Assembly: GCF_020251205.1 (NCBI RefSeq)
Contig: NZ_JAIWYX010000006.1
Span: forward strand, 124,001 to 188,000
DNA: 64,000 nucleotides
Source: Arthrobacter sp. M4
Lineage (GTDB): Bacteria > Actinomycetota > Actinomycetes > Actinomycetales > Micrococcaceae
Reading direction: 5' to 3'
Of this stretch, positions 9,448 through 18,379 are shown piece after piece. Every line of letters begins with the position of its first letter. The first letter of the stretch is position 1. Position numbers and translations under genes: made by a program. Below the pieces are notes generated by a model that worked only from the letters and a program-made list of their open reading frames with translations, was not told the origin of the DNA and did no database searches.

Positions 9448-9480
9448 CAGTGGCCGGGACCCGTGGGGTCCCGGCCACTG
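9448..9480 (+). terminator. Intrinsic terminator between rplY and pth
   Basis: A perfect 15-bp GC-rich stem (left arm 9448-9462 CAGTGGCCGGGACCC, right arm 9466-9480) with a 3-nt loop, followed by GCTTTCC. It is the strongest hairpin of the housekeeping block. Confidence 0.8.
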
Positions 9481-9546
9481 GCTTTCCAAGCTGCAGCTTC
9501 GGGCCCCCGCACGATCCCTCCCACCACCAATTCGAGGACTAATCCC

Positions 9547-10131
9547 ATGACTGACACCTGGCTGATAGTTGGCCTCGGAAACCCTGGTCCGGAATACAGC
9601 GGCAACCGGCACAACGTCGGCCAGATGGTGGTGGACGAACTGGCCGGGCGGATTGGCGGAACGTTCAAAGCGCACAAGGCCCGCGCGCAGGTAGTTGAGG
9701 GCAGGCTGGGCATCGGCGGTCCGCGCGTGGTCCTGGCCAAGCCGATGAGCTACATGAACGTATCCGGGGGGCCGGTGTCAGCACTCTCGCGCTTCTTTGA
9801 CATCGCCCCGGACCATGTTGTGGCCGTACACGATGAGATCGACATCCCCTTTAATACCGTCAAGCTGAAGCTGGGCGGGGGAGAGGGCGGCCACAACGGC
9901 CTCCGCGACATGACCAAGGCCCTCTCCACCCGTGACTACCTGCGCGTTCGCGTCGGCGTGGGCCGTCCGCCCGGGCGCATGGACACAGCCGACTTTGTGC
10001 TGCGGGATTTCAACGCTGTGGAGAAGAAAGACCTCCCGTTCCTGATAGGCGAAGCCGCAGACGCCGTCGAACTTCTTCTTGGCCAGGGCCTCCTGGCCGC
10101 CCAGCAAAAACACCACCCCGCGAAGGCCTGA
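9547..10131 (+). CDS. pth: Peptidyl-tRNA hydrolase
   Basis: Releases peptides from peptidyl-tRNA that has dropped off the ribosome. The 194-residue product begins [21 protein letters not shown], with the catalytic His near residue 22 and the NRHN motif; [10 protein letters not shown] and VHDEIDIP (catalytic Asp) follow. The frame is open further upstream, but the ATG at 9547 has GAGGA 7 bases before it and matches the family N-terminus. It closes the conserved glmU-prs-rplY-pth block; the accessory surface-polysaccharide island begins after it. Confidence 0.96.
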   Translation: MTDTWLIVGLGNPGPEYSGNRHNVGQMVVDELAGRIGGTFKAHKARAQVVEGRLGIGGPRVVLAKPMSYMNVSGGPVSALSRFFDIAPDHVVAVHDEIDIPFNTVKLKLGGGEGGHNGLRDMTKALSTRDYLRVRVGVGRPPGRMDTADFVLRDFNAVEKKDLPFLIGEAADAVELLLGQGLLAAQQKHHPAKA

Positions 10132-10193
10132 CGAGCCCTTTATAACGGCGCCTGAGTGGTGGTCCGCGGGACGTGAGTGGTCCGGCGGAGCAC

Positions 10194-10282
10194 TTACTCA
10201 AGGGCGGCTCAAGTTTCCGTCAGTTTTCCCTTGCGGGGGTTCCTTACTCTACTTACTGGGAAACCTTGGGAGTACTCTACTC
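10194..10282. promoter_or_regulatory. TACTC/GAGTA repeat cluster upstream of the LuxR pair
   Basis: TTACTCA (10194-10200), then two exact copies of TACTCTACT (10245-10253 and 10273-10281, 28 bp apart); the second forms the inverted repeat GAGTA-CTC-TACTC (10270-10282). The cluster ends about 55 bp before the ATG of the first regulator. The same core recurs at 15826-15999 before the EPS operon. Likely binding sites of a regulator, possibly the adjacent LuxR proteins (inference). Confidence 0.5.
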
Positions 10283-10336
10283 GTAACCGACGGAGGGACG
10301 GGGTAAAACCCTTGGAGTCGTACCTAAGGAAGCCAT

Positions 10337-13072
10337 ATGTCGATGGAGACGCAGAGCTGGGGCGATGCTTCGATTGCAGTGGAGCCAACTGGTGCTCGCG
10401 GAAATAGAAGCGCAGGACATCTGAAATGGTCCGAACTCGCGCGCAGCGTTGAGATAGAGCGGATTCGTTCAGCCCTTAGCCAGAATGGGTGCCTTGGCGT
10501 GATCATCACCGGCGCTCACGGCGTCGGGAAGACATCGCTGGGCCGCCTGGTGGTTTCATCTTTGGGTACTGCATCGCACGTCATCCACCTTCGCAGCAAG
10601 AACGGCGGCGAGCCCACCCCATACAACTGCTTTGGCTTTATGCTGGCACGTCTTGAGCAGCGGTTCCTGGCTTCGCCTACAGGCATTCTTCAGGGAATCT
10701 CCGCGATGATTCGGGACGACGCTGGCGACAAGGACGTTGTGATCGTGGTCGACAACCCGATGGGCATCGATGAGATGAGCACGGGTGTCCTGATGAATGT
10801 CCTGGCAACCGGAGCCGCGCGCATTATTGCGATCGCACCGAACGTCAGCGACCTGCCCGCCGACTTCCACTGGTTGCTCCAAGACGGCCGGCTGTCCGAG
10901 GTCCGGCTGGAGACCCTCACCCGCCAGCAGACTTCCGAGGTCCTGTCCGCCATGCTGGGCCATCGCCTCACCACGGCCCTCGTCAGCACTTTCCACACCA
11001 TCACCGGCGGCAATCCGATGCTGCTTGAATCACTTGTCTCCGAGCAGCGACTGTCCGGCAACCTGGTCCTGGAAGGTTCCGTCTGGACGCTCCTGGACGA
11101 GGTTGTCCTGGAAGGCGGCCACGGCCTGGAGGAAATCGTGAGGGCCCGATGGCTGCGCGAGGACATTGAGACCCGGAACGTCATGGAACTTCTGGCGTGT
11201 GCCCGGCGCGTGCCTCTTCAAAGCCTTGCCGCGCTATTCAGCGCCAAAACCCTCGCGGACATGGAGGATTCCGGCCTGTTGATGGTGGACGACAGCGAGC
11301 GGCGGTGGGCGTCCCTTCGCCTGCAGTACGTGGCCGACGTCATCCGCAGCTGGCTGACGGTGCCAAGGAGGCGGAAGCTTCGCTCAATGCTCTTGGGAGA
11401 CACCGCCCCTGAGCTGTGGGAGATGACGGCCGAAGACCTCCTTGGATATGCCGCCTGGACCCATGAATGCATGGAGCAGCTTGGTCCCGGACACGCGCTT
11501 GCCGCCGCGGGCGAGGCCGTGCTGCATTTTGACCCGCATTTCGCCCTGACCTGTGCCTCCGACATCCGCCGCACGGACCTGCAGTGGGTGGGAGCGCAGC
11601 AGCGAAAGGCCGAGGCCCACATGCTCCTGGCGGAGCACTGCGCGGCGTTGGATGCCATCGACGACGTAACGCCTGGACAAATCGATGAGCTGGACGCGGT
11701 TGCCCTGGTGGAATTCGTCTCCGTGCGTTGCAGCGCCCTGAGGAGCGTTGGGGGCCGTGCCGGCTCCGTTTCCCAAGTCCTTGATGAAACCCGTGACCGA
11801 CTGGAGGAGTTCAGGAGGTTGGGCGGACCTGGTGCCGAGCGGCTGGACGAGGCCTTCCAACAGCTTCAGCTGGAGGAGTTCATCAACAAGGCCTACCTCG
11901 GCGAATACACGGACATCATCGAGGCGCTCGAGGAGGCCGCCGCTGATCGTTCGCCGCGCAGCGTTGGGCACAGTATCAACTGCGCCATCATCCTGATCGA
12001 AGCGTACGCGGTGACGGGACGCGAGTTGGATGCACTGCGCCTGGTGGACCAGACCAGCCTTCGCATCAGCAAGGGTCCGGACATCCCCGGACTCTGGGAC
12101 CACTTCCGACTCCGTGCCTTTGGCGCCATGCTTCTGTCCGGTCAATGGCGGAGCTGCCTGCGACTGCTGGCGTCCGGACCTGCAGCCACTCCGTTGAAGC
12201 TTCAGCACCGGGGCGCGGTCCTGGAACTAGCCATTGGCGTGGCCAATCTGTTCTCCGGCCGCGGTGAAAAGGCCATCGATTCGTTGCTGTCCGCGGTGGC
12301 CCAGCTGGAGCACCGGCCCGTGATGAACCTGCTCCCTGTTGCCTACGCAGCCACGGCCTTCGCCTACGGCCAGCAGGGCAACTCGCCCGACGCCTACAAG
12401 TACCTCGCGCTGGCCGAGCAATCCGAAGGGCCCTCCAGCTACATCGTCAGCTGGGCCGGGCAATTCTGCGCAGACATGGCCCGGCGTTGGCTGGGTGAAC
12501 CGGACGCCAGGGAGCGGTTGGTGGAGGCCGCCCGTGAGGACATCGCCCATTACCGCTATACGACCGCCGGTGTGAGCCTTGTGGGCGCCACGGTCAATGG
12601 GCGGGACGAAGACTTTATCCTGATGGAGGAGATCGCCGAGCACCGCCAAGGACCGCTGGCCCGCCTCTCCGGACTCATCGCCAAGGGCTGCCATGGCCGT
12701 AACCCGCGGACGATGATGGATGCAGCGGACGTGGCCGCCGGCTTGGAGCTCGATGCCATGGAGGCGCGGTGCGTCGCCCTGGCCCTGGACTTTGCCCGCC
12801 AAACGTCCGATTACAACACGACACGTCAGGCGCAGTCGCGACTGGACCGCTTGTCCCAGCTTGTCGCCGAGTTGCCCGTGATTCCCCGTGGGAACACCCC
12901 CTTGCTCACCGAGCGCGAACGCCAGATTGCGCGCCTGGCGGGCCACGGGGTCTCAAACAGGGAAATTGCCAAGGATATCGGCGTGTCGGTTCGCACAGTC
13001 GAGGGGCACCTCTACCAGGTGTTCGCGAAGCTGAGCGTGTCTTCACGGCGTGATCTCCTTGGCCTCGTATAG
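10337..13072 (+). CDS. Large STAND/AAA ATPase LuxR-family transcriptional regulator (first of pair)
   Basis: Cytoplasmic ATP-dependent transcription factor of the MalT/LAL type. The 911 residues comprise an N-terminal NTPase with Walker A GAHGVGKTS (59-67) and Walker B VVIVVDNP near 135, a long helical/TPR-like middle, and a C-terminal LuxR helix-turn-helix (about 845-911) with LLTERERQIARLAGHGVSNR and SVRTVEGHLYQVFAKL. ATG start with AAGGA 6 bases upstream. Its 3' end overlaps the next regulator by 23 bp, so both are co-transcribed. It heads the polysaccharide island, so control of that cluster is a reasonable inference; the inducer is unknown. It is clearly a relative of the next gene but diverged. 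Confidence 0.88.
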   Translation: MSMETQSWGDASIAVEPTGARGNRSAGHLKWSELARSVEIERIRSALSQNGCLGVIITGAHGVGKTSLGRLVVSSLGTASHVIHLRSKNGGEPTPYNCFGFMLARLEQRFLASPTGILQGISAMIRDDAGDKDVVIVVDNPMGIDEMSTGVLMNVLATGAARIIAIAPNVSDLPADFHWLLQDGRLSEVRLETLTRQQTSEVLSAMLGHRLTTALVSTFHTITGGNPMLLESLVSEQRLSGNLVLEGSVWTLLDEVVLEGGHGLEEIVRARWLREDIETRNVMELLACARRVPLQSLAALFSAKTLADMEDSGLLMVDDSERRWASLRLQYVADVIRSWLTVPRRRKLRSMLLGDTAPELWEMTAEDLLGYAAWTHECMEQLGPGHALAAAGEAVLHFDPHFALTCASDIRRTDLQWVGAQQRKAEAHMLLAEHCAALDAIDDVTPGQIDELDAVALVEFVSVRCSALRSVGGRAGSVSQVLDETRDRLEEFRRLGGPGAERLDEAFQQLQLEEFINKAYLGEYTDIIEALEEAAADRSPRSVGHSINCAIILIEAYAVTGRELDALRLVDQTSLRISKGPDIPGLWDHFRLRAFGAMLLSGQWRSCLRLLASGPAATPLKLQHRGAVLELAIGVANLFSGRGEKAIDSLLSAVAQLEHRPVMNLLPVAYAATAFAYGQQGNSPDAYKYLALAEQSEGPSSYIVSWAGQFCADMARRWLGEPDARERLVEAAREDIAHYRYTTAGVSLVGATVNGRDEDFILMEEIAEHRQGPLARLSGLIAKGCHGRNPRTMMDAADVAAGLELDAMEARCVALALDFARQTSDYNTTRQAQSRLDRLSQLVAELPVIPRGNTPLLTERERQIARLAGHGVSNREIAKDIGVSVRTVEGHLYQVFAKLSVSSRRDLLGLV

Positions 13073-15797
13073 CCGATGGGACGGTGGTCCCGGAGGCCTC
13101 GCAGACGTCAACCCAGTACGCACACCGCCCCTGGTTGGTCGCCGGGAGTACATCACGGCAGCTGTCGAAGCGATCCGCGGGGGCAGCACCGGCGCCGTCC
13201 TCCTGGTTGCCGAGGCGGGCCTGGGCAAGTCCGTCCTGATTGAAGCGATCGCCTCGGCGTTGTCCAGCGAGATGATCGTGATGCGCGTCCATGGGACAGC
13301 CTCGCTGTCGTCGGTGCCATACGGCGTCCTGGCCCCCTACCTGGTGGACCTTCCCGAGGATCCCACCAACTCCCAAGTGGCAATCCTCCGGGCATTCTGG
13401 GCGCAATTCGAGCGCCTGCGGGCGGGCCGCGACCTGCCTCTTCTGCTGGTGGTGGACGATGCCCACGAACTGGACCCGGCCACCGCAAACGTGATTGTGG
13501 ACCTCATCACGGCCAACTGGGCGAGGGTTGTGGCCTCTTCCCGTCCGCGCCCGGGGCTGCCCGAGGCGATGATGCAGCTCTGGTATGACAGCATGGCCGA
13601 GCGCTTCGACCTGGAGCCGCTCGACCGCGAGAACGTTGGAACCATTGCCGAGCACATCCTGGGCGGCCCGCTTGTCCCGGGCGCAATACAGATGCTCTGG
13701 AAGGCCTCCGAAGGCAACCCGATGTTGTTGAATTGCCTCATTGAAGACGCTCGCCGTGAAGGCAACCTCGCTAAAAAAGACGGCGTTTGGCTGCTCCTCC
13801 GTCCGCTGAGCAGCAGCGGCCCGGCGTTGACGGGGGTGGTCCGCAACCAACTCCTCCGGAGGACTCCGCAGGAACGCGAGGCCTTGACGATGATCGCCCT
13901 GGCCGAACCCGTGAGCCTGGACGCGCTCGAGGCAACGGCCGGGCCGGACATGGTGCAGGACCTGGTGGAAAGCCAATTGGTCTCCGTGGACAACGACGAG
14001 CGCCCGTCGCTGAGGCTTCGGCACCCCGTATATGGCGAGGCCATCCGGAACATGGTGTCGGCCTCACGCAGTCTCCAGCTCCGGCAGAGGCTCCTCACAA
14101 ACCTGCAGGACAAGCCGCAGACTCCGGCTTCCATGCTCAGAATGGTGAACTGGGCGCTTGAATCCGGTGTCAGCGTCCCGGATGGCCAGCTGCTCTTGGC
14201 CGCGATCCATGCGGCAACAACGTTCCAGAACACTACCGCGATTGGGCTGGCCGCCCGCATCCGGGACACTCGACTCCGCCGTCGCGGTCGCGCCGCGGCG
14301 GCACGGGCCCACTTCAACGGCGGCCAGTACGTCGAAGCGGACCGGTCCCTGGAGGCTGGCTTGGGCGGAAACAAGTCCGACGTCGGCAGCTTGCGCGTGG
14401 GAGATACCCTCCTTCACGCGTGCATCATGAACGCGCTGGCGCGGCAACGGTCAACGGCGGCACCGGTACCGGAGGACGGAAACCGTGGTGGCGGCCAGGA
14501 AGCCGATCCTGCCGCAGACGGCGATTCGAACACCGTGACGACCCTCCTTGCGCTGCAGGCCGCCGGAAACTATTCCGCGCTGGCTGAAGCCCTTGACCGA
14601 GTAGATAGCATCGCCCGACCGGACACGTCTCTGGCCCCAGCGGCGGATGATGCCGCGGAGGAAGACTACGGGGCACAGCTGGCAGTCTTCGCGGATTGCC
14701 TTCGCTCCGATACGCTCCGGGCCCAGGGCGACCCCGTCGCCGCGCAACTGCCTGCGGATCGGGCGGCTGCCAGTCTGGCGGACGATCCAGCTGAGCTCTT
14801 CTTCTTCCCCGAGTACATCCTCCAGCGGCGGGTCTGGGCGGCCCTTGACGCCGGCAACTGGAAGCTGGCCGCTGACATCCTCGACAAGTACGAGGCAACA
14901 GCTGGATCAGGCCTCCTGACGTTCGGCGGCACCGTGGACTTCTATCGGGGGATTTCCCTGCTGAGGCAGGGACGTTTCGACTCAGCCTGGGCAACAGTCC
15001 GTCCCGCAGTTGAGTCGCTGCGCGTCAACGATCCGCTACAGTTGCTGCCCGCCGCCGTCGGGCTTGCCGCCTACGCCGGTGCCCGCTGCGGCGAGGGCGT
15101 CAAGGCCCAGGCCCTGCTGGAGGAATCCGAACGCACCCTGTGGCGCGGCCGCGGGGCTGAAGCCGCCTATGCCGGCATCCTGGCCGCCGCTGCACGTGAG
15201 ACCTTAACCCGGGACGGCGTGGGCTTGGAACGGCTGCGGGAATTGCTGGCAGAAGCGCAGCCGGCCGGCGTCGAACTCCAAGGGCTCGCCGCATGGCTGG
15301 AACTCGGCCGCCCGGACGCCGCGCCGCGGACCCTGGAACTCACGGGGACCATGACGGGAAGCTGGGCGCAGGCGTGGAACCACTACGCGACGGCACGATC
15401 CAGTGGCGAGGCCTCCGTTTCCCTGGAGATGGGCGACGCCATCTACTCCCTGGGCATGGCCAGGTTGGCACGCGACTGCTACTCCCAGGCGGCAGGACTT
15501 TTTGAAGCGTCCGGAGAGAAGCTGAACGCACGGCAGGCCGTGATCCGCAGGGACCAGGCGGAGCGGGAACTTGGCGAGCAAACCGGGATGGTAGCCGAGC
15601 CGGCGGCGTCTCCGGCCAACCTTCTGACCCGTCGTGAGCGGGACATCATTGCCCTCGCCGTGGAGGGTCTGACGGACCGCCAGATCGCTGATCGCCTCAT
15701 GGTGTCCGTACGGACCGTCGAGGGCCACCTGTATCGCAGCTACGCAAAACTCGGAATCCGGCGACGTGAAGAGCTGCGGGGCGCCGCTGGTCTGTAA
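13050..15797 (+). CDS. Large STAND/AAA ATPase LuxR-family transcriptional regulator (second of pair)
   Basis: Same architecture and nearly same length (915 residues) as the gene before it. PPLVGRREYI leads into Walker A AEAGLGKS (54-61); Walker B is LLLVVDDAHELD near 131; a long helical repeat region follows, and the LuxR HTH is at about 850-915 (LLTRRERDIIALAVEGLTDR, SVRTVEGHLYRSYAKL). Its GTG start lies inside the end of the first regulator (23-bp overlap) in another frame; no in-frame ATG nearby offers a better start. A Gly/Asp-rich insert near 470-490 is specific to this copy. A 276-bp intergenic region with GAGTA repeats separates it from the EPS operon, which it probably controls (inference). 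Confidence 0.87.
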   Translation: MISLASYSRWDGGPGGLADVNPVRTPPLVGRREYITAAVEAIRGGSTGAVLLVAEAGLGKSVLIEAIASALSSEMIVMRVHGTASLSSVPYGVLAPYLVDLPEDPTNSQVAILRAFWAQFERLRAGRDLPLLLVVDDAHELDPATANVIVDLITANWARVVASSRPRPGLPEAMMQLWYDSMAERFDLEPLDRENVGTIAEHILGGPLVPGAIQMLWKASEGNPMLLNCLIEDARREGNLAKKDGVWLLLRPLSSSGPALTGVVRNQLLRRTPQEREALTMIALAEPVSLDALEATAGPDMVQDLVESQLVSVDNDERPSLRLRHPVYGEAIRNMVSASRSLQLRQRLLTNLQDKPQTPASMLRMVNWALESGVSVPDGQLLLAAIHAATTFQNTTAIGLAARIRDTRLRRRGRAAAARAHFNGGQYVEADRSLEAGLGGNKSDVGSLRVGDTLLHACIMNALARQRSTAAPVPEDGNRGGGQEADPAADGDSNTVTTLLALQAAGNYSALAEALDRVDSIARPDTSLAPAADDAAEEDYGAQLAVFADCLRSDTLRAQGDPVAAQLPADRAAASLADDPAELFFFPEYILQRRVWAALDAGNWKLAADILDKYEATAGSGLLTFGGTVDFYRGISLLRQGRFDSAWATVRPAVESLRVNDPLQLLPAAVGLAAYAGARCGEGVKAQALLEESERTLWRGRGAEAAYAGILAAAARETLTRDGVGLERLRELLAEAQPAGVELQGLAAWLELGRPDAAPRTLELTGTMTGSWAQAWNHYATARSSGEASVSLEMGDAIYSLGMARLARDCYSQAAGLFEASGEKLNARQAVIRRDQAERELGEQTGMVAEPAASPANLLTRRERDIIALAVEGLTDRQIADRLMVSVRTVEGHLYRSYAKLGIRRREELRGAAGL

Positions 15798-15825
15798 GGA
15801 AAAAAATTTCGCGGATAGGACGGGG

Positions 15826-15999
15826 CTACTCAGCAGCTTCCAACTCACGTATTTGAGTAGTAAATCTCCCTCCAAGTAATAAATTCCGTGAATGGATAAA
15901 TTGGTTTTGAGTACCCTCGGGTGACGTCGCCCGCACCGTCGCATGTATCGAGTACACCCGCGTACAGGTGCGCCGGATGCGCCTCCAGAAGTCGAGTAG
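15826..15999. promoter_or_regulatory. GAGTA/TACTC repeats in the promoter region of the EPS operon
   Basis: Within the AT-richer 276-bp gap before the small ORF, five copies of the core occur: CTACTCA (15826-15832), TTGAGTAG (15853-15860, forming an inverted repeat with the first), TTGAGTAC (15907-15914), TCGAGTAC (15948-15955) and TCGAGTAG (15992-15999). The spacing is irregular. The same pentamer clusters before the LuxR pair. Candidate regulator binding sites. Confidence 0.5.
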
Positions 16000-16073
16000 T
16001 GGCTACGGATGTGCGGACCTTCGCCAAACGGTTGACTAGGACTCGTCAACTGGATCAGCGAGAAGGTCTCACG

Positions 16074-16301
16074 ATGCGAATCCCAGCAGCTCAACTCGTG
16101 CACGGCACACCAGGCCGGTACGGAGCACTGGACGCGATGCCGGCCCCAACGCTGAAAACCCAGTTTCTCCCGGGTCTCTTTCGGCGCCCTGCATATCTAC
16201 GAAGCGGCGCCCCCCAGACGGAGCCGGCGGCGTTAGAGTCTTCTGAGACCAAGGCTCTACCCCCAGCCGCCGCCGGCTCCCCAATTGTGGTCACGGCATG
16301 A
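16074..16301 (+). CDS. Small ORF coupled to the EPS glycosyl-phosphotransferase
   Basis: A 75-residue ORF, MRIPAAQLVHG..., with AGAAGG 9 bases before its ATG and a stop that overlaps the ATG of the next gene (ATGA). The product has no membrane segment or known motif that I recognise; it is Ala/Pro-rich with a basic patch near the middle. Overlap with the next start and the ribosome-binding site favour a real leader ORF or small protein, but it could also be a coupling leader peptide with no function of its own. Confidence 0.45.
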   Translation: MRIPAAQLVHGTPGRYGALDAMPAPTLKTQFLPGLFRRPAYLRSGAPQTEPAALESSETKALPPAAAGSPIVVTA

Positions 16302-17878
16302 GTGCCATCGACGATTTCCAGGCGCGAGCGGGACAGCGGGCTGGGAACGGTGCCGGATTTTGGCGCCGCCATCTTGTTGCCTTCGGTGGCCGGATGGACG
16401 GTGCCTGGGACCTTGACCTCGAGCATCCCGCTGCTGCCGATGTCCACTCCGGTTCCCTTTGGGCCGGACGGTACCGCCGGTGGCTCCGTTGGACAGATGC
16501 AGCCATCATCGTCACCACCGTCATTGCCGCGTATTCACTCCGGTTCGAGCCAAGCGACGCGCTGAACGGCCATTCGTGGAGGGGCGCCTCCTACATGCTT
16601 ATCAGTTTCGGCGTCCTGGTTGCATGGCTGGCAGCACTGGAGGTCTTCCGCACGCGTGAGGACATTGTGCTGGGTATCGGCGCAGAGGAGTACAAGCGCG
16701 TCCTTGATGCTACGGTGCGGGTCTTCGGCGCCACGGCCATTGTGATGATCCTGTTCAACATTGACATCGTTCGGAGCTATTTCGCCCTGGCCCTGCCGGC
16801 AGGAGCGTTGCTGCTGCTGTTCAATCGATGGCAATGGCGGGCTTGGCTCAACCGGCAGCGGCGGTTCGGTCACTACCTCTCCAAAGCGATCGTCGTCGGC
16901 GAGAAGGCCGACGTCGAGTACGTCATAAGGCAATTTGGTAAATCATCCGGAGCTGCTTACGACGTAGTGGGCGCAGCGCTGCCCAATACCAGGGACCGCC
17001 ATTTGGAGGTCGCTGACAGGATGATTCCAGTGCTGTGCGGAGTGGATGCCGACAGCATTGCCGCCAAGGTGCAACAAACAGGTGCAAATTCCGTGGTGGT
17101 GGCTGGCACGCTTCCCGGCGGAACACGTTCCATCCGCGAGCTTGGTTGGACGTTGGAGTGTACCCGTGCAGGCTTGGTGCTTGCCTCCAACCTCACGAAC
17201 GTTGCCGGGCCACGAATCCACTGGCGGCCCGTGGAAGGCTTGCCCCTCATGCACGTGGAGCGGCCCCAGTTCACGGGCGGGAAGCATACGCTCAAGCGGG
17301 CGGTGGACCTAGCCGCCGCAACCTTGGCGTTGGTCCTCCTGGCCCCCGTGATGCTGGTGCTGGCCATCATCGTCCACCGTGACAGCGAGGGCCCCGTCTT
17401 CTTCCGGCAGCAACGCGTGGGCAGGGACGGCCAGCTCTTCACCATCTACAAGTTCCGTTCCATGGTGACCACTGCGGAGGCGGAACTGGCACGGCTGGTG
17501 CCCCGCAATGAAGGCGCCGGGCCCCTCTTCAAGATGAAGGACGATCCTCGCGTAACGCGCTGCGGACGCTGGATGCGGAAATACTCACTCGATGAACTTC
17601 CGCAGTTCTGGAACGTGTTGCGGGGCGACATGAGCCTGGTGGGGCCCAGACCCCCACTGCCGAGCGAAGTCGAAGGCTACAAAAGCGATGTCCGTCGTCG
17701 TTTGCTCATCAAGCCCGGAATAACGGGCCTCTGGCAGGTCAACGGGCGCTCCGACCTGGACTGGGACGAGAGCGTCCGCCTGGACCTGTACTACGTCGAG
17801 AACTGGTCATTGACCGGAGACATCATGATCCTGTGGCGGACCGTCAAGGTATTGCTGAATCCGGTCGGAGCCTATTAA
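16298..17878 (+). CDS. Polyprenyl-phosphate sugar-1-phosphate transferase (WbaP/WcaJ type)
   Basis: Starts polysaccharide repeat-unit synthesis by moving a sugar-1-phosphate from a nucleotide sugar to undecaprenyl phosphate at the inner membrane face. The 526 residues show N-terminal membrane segments (about 65-180), a CoA-binding-like middle, one further membrane helix near 330-350 and the C-terminal bacterial sugar transferase domain. That domain has GPVFFRQQRVGRDGQLF, YKFRSM, the catalytic region YSLDELPQFWNVLRGDMSLV, GPRPPLP and KPGITGLWQVNGRS. It is the first enzyme gene of the forward EPS operon, translationally coupled to the small ORF before it. The sugar cannot be told from motifs. 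Confidence 0.92.
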   Translation: MSAIDDFQARAGQRAGNGAGFWRRHLVAFGGRMDGAWDLDLEHPAAADVHSGSLWAGRYRRWLRWTDAAIIVTTVIAAYSLRFEPSDALNGHSWRGASYMLISFGVLVAWLAALEVFRTREDIVLGIGAEEYKRVLDATVRVFGATAIVMILFNIDIVRSYFALALPAGALLLLFNRWQWRAWLNRQRRFGHYLSKAIVVGEKADVEYVIRQFGKSSGAAYDVVGAALPNTRDRHLEVADRMIPVLCGVDADSIAAKVQQTGANSVVVAGTLPGGTRSIRELGWTLECTRAGLVLASNLTNVAGPRIHWRPVEGLPLMHVERPQFTGGKHTLKRAVDLAAATLALVLLAPVMLVLAIIVHRDSEGPVFFRQQRVGRDGQLFTIYKFRSMVTTAEAELARLVPRNEGAGPLFKMKDDPRVTRCGRWMRKYSLDELPQFWNVLRGDMSLVGPRPPLPSEVEGYKSDVRRRLLIKPGITGLWQVNGRSDLDWDESVRLDLYYVENWSLTGDIMILWRTVKVLLNPVGAY

Positions 17879-17920
17879 CCGCGCAGGCTTGGGCTGGCCG
17901 AAACGAAAGGATGCGTCACA

Positions 17921-18379
17921 ATGGGGCTCAGAATCGGGTACGCCCCAGGTGCCTTCGATCTGTTCCATGTTGGGCACCTGAACATCCTCAAGCATGCCAA
18001 GAGCCGCTGCGACTATTTGATCGCGGGCGTGGTTTCGGACGAAATCCTGGAAAGCGTCAAGGGCCGCCGAGCCGTGGTGCCCCTCGCCGAACGGATGGAG
18101 ATTGTCCGCAGCATCAGCTTCGTGGACATGGTGTTCGCCGAGATGGTTCCGGACAAGCTCCAGGTCTGGGAGGAACTCCGCTTCAACCTGTTCTTCAAGG
18201 GTGATGACTGGAAGGGCACAGCAGCCGGGCGAAAGCTCGAGGAGGCGTTCGCCGCCGTCGGTGTTGAAGTGGTCTACTTCCCTTACACGGTCCACACGTC
18301 CAGCACCGCGCTCCGCATGGCGCTCGAACTCATGGGTGAGCCGGCTGAGGCCGGCCGCCGCACGCGGGGCCGGGTATGA
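17921..18379 (+). CDS. TagD-like cytidylyltransferase family protein
   Basis: Small nucleotidyltransferase of the glycerol-3-phosphate cytidylyltransferase (TagD)/RfaE family, predicted to couple CTP to an alcohol phosphate and form a CDP-alcohol. At 152 residues it is slightly longer than TagD. The nucleotide-binding motif GAFDLFHVGHLNILK (HxGH) is at about residues 11-25; FKGDDWKG matches the RxG-type loop region, and HTSSTALR near 130 stands where TagD has RTEGISTT, so the substrate may not be glycerol-3-phosphate. Its stop overlaps the next gene (ATGA), and a CDP-alcohol transferase gene lies two genes on, which suggests they act in sequence (inference). Confidence 0.85.
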   Translation: MGLRIGYAPGAFDLFHVGHLNILKHAKSRCDYLIAGVVSDEILESVKGRRAVVPLAERMEIVRSISFVDMVFAEMVPDKLQVWEELRFNLFFKGDDWKGTAAGRKLEEAFAAVGVEVVYFPYTVHTSSTALRMALELMGEPAEAGRRTRGRV

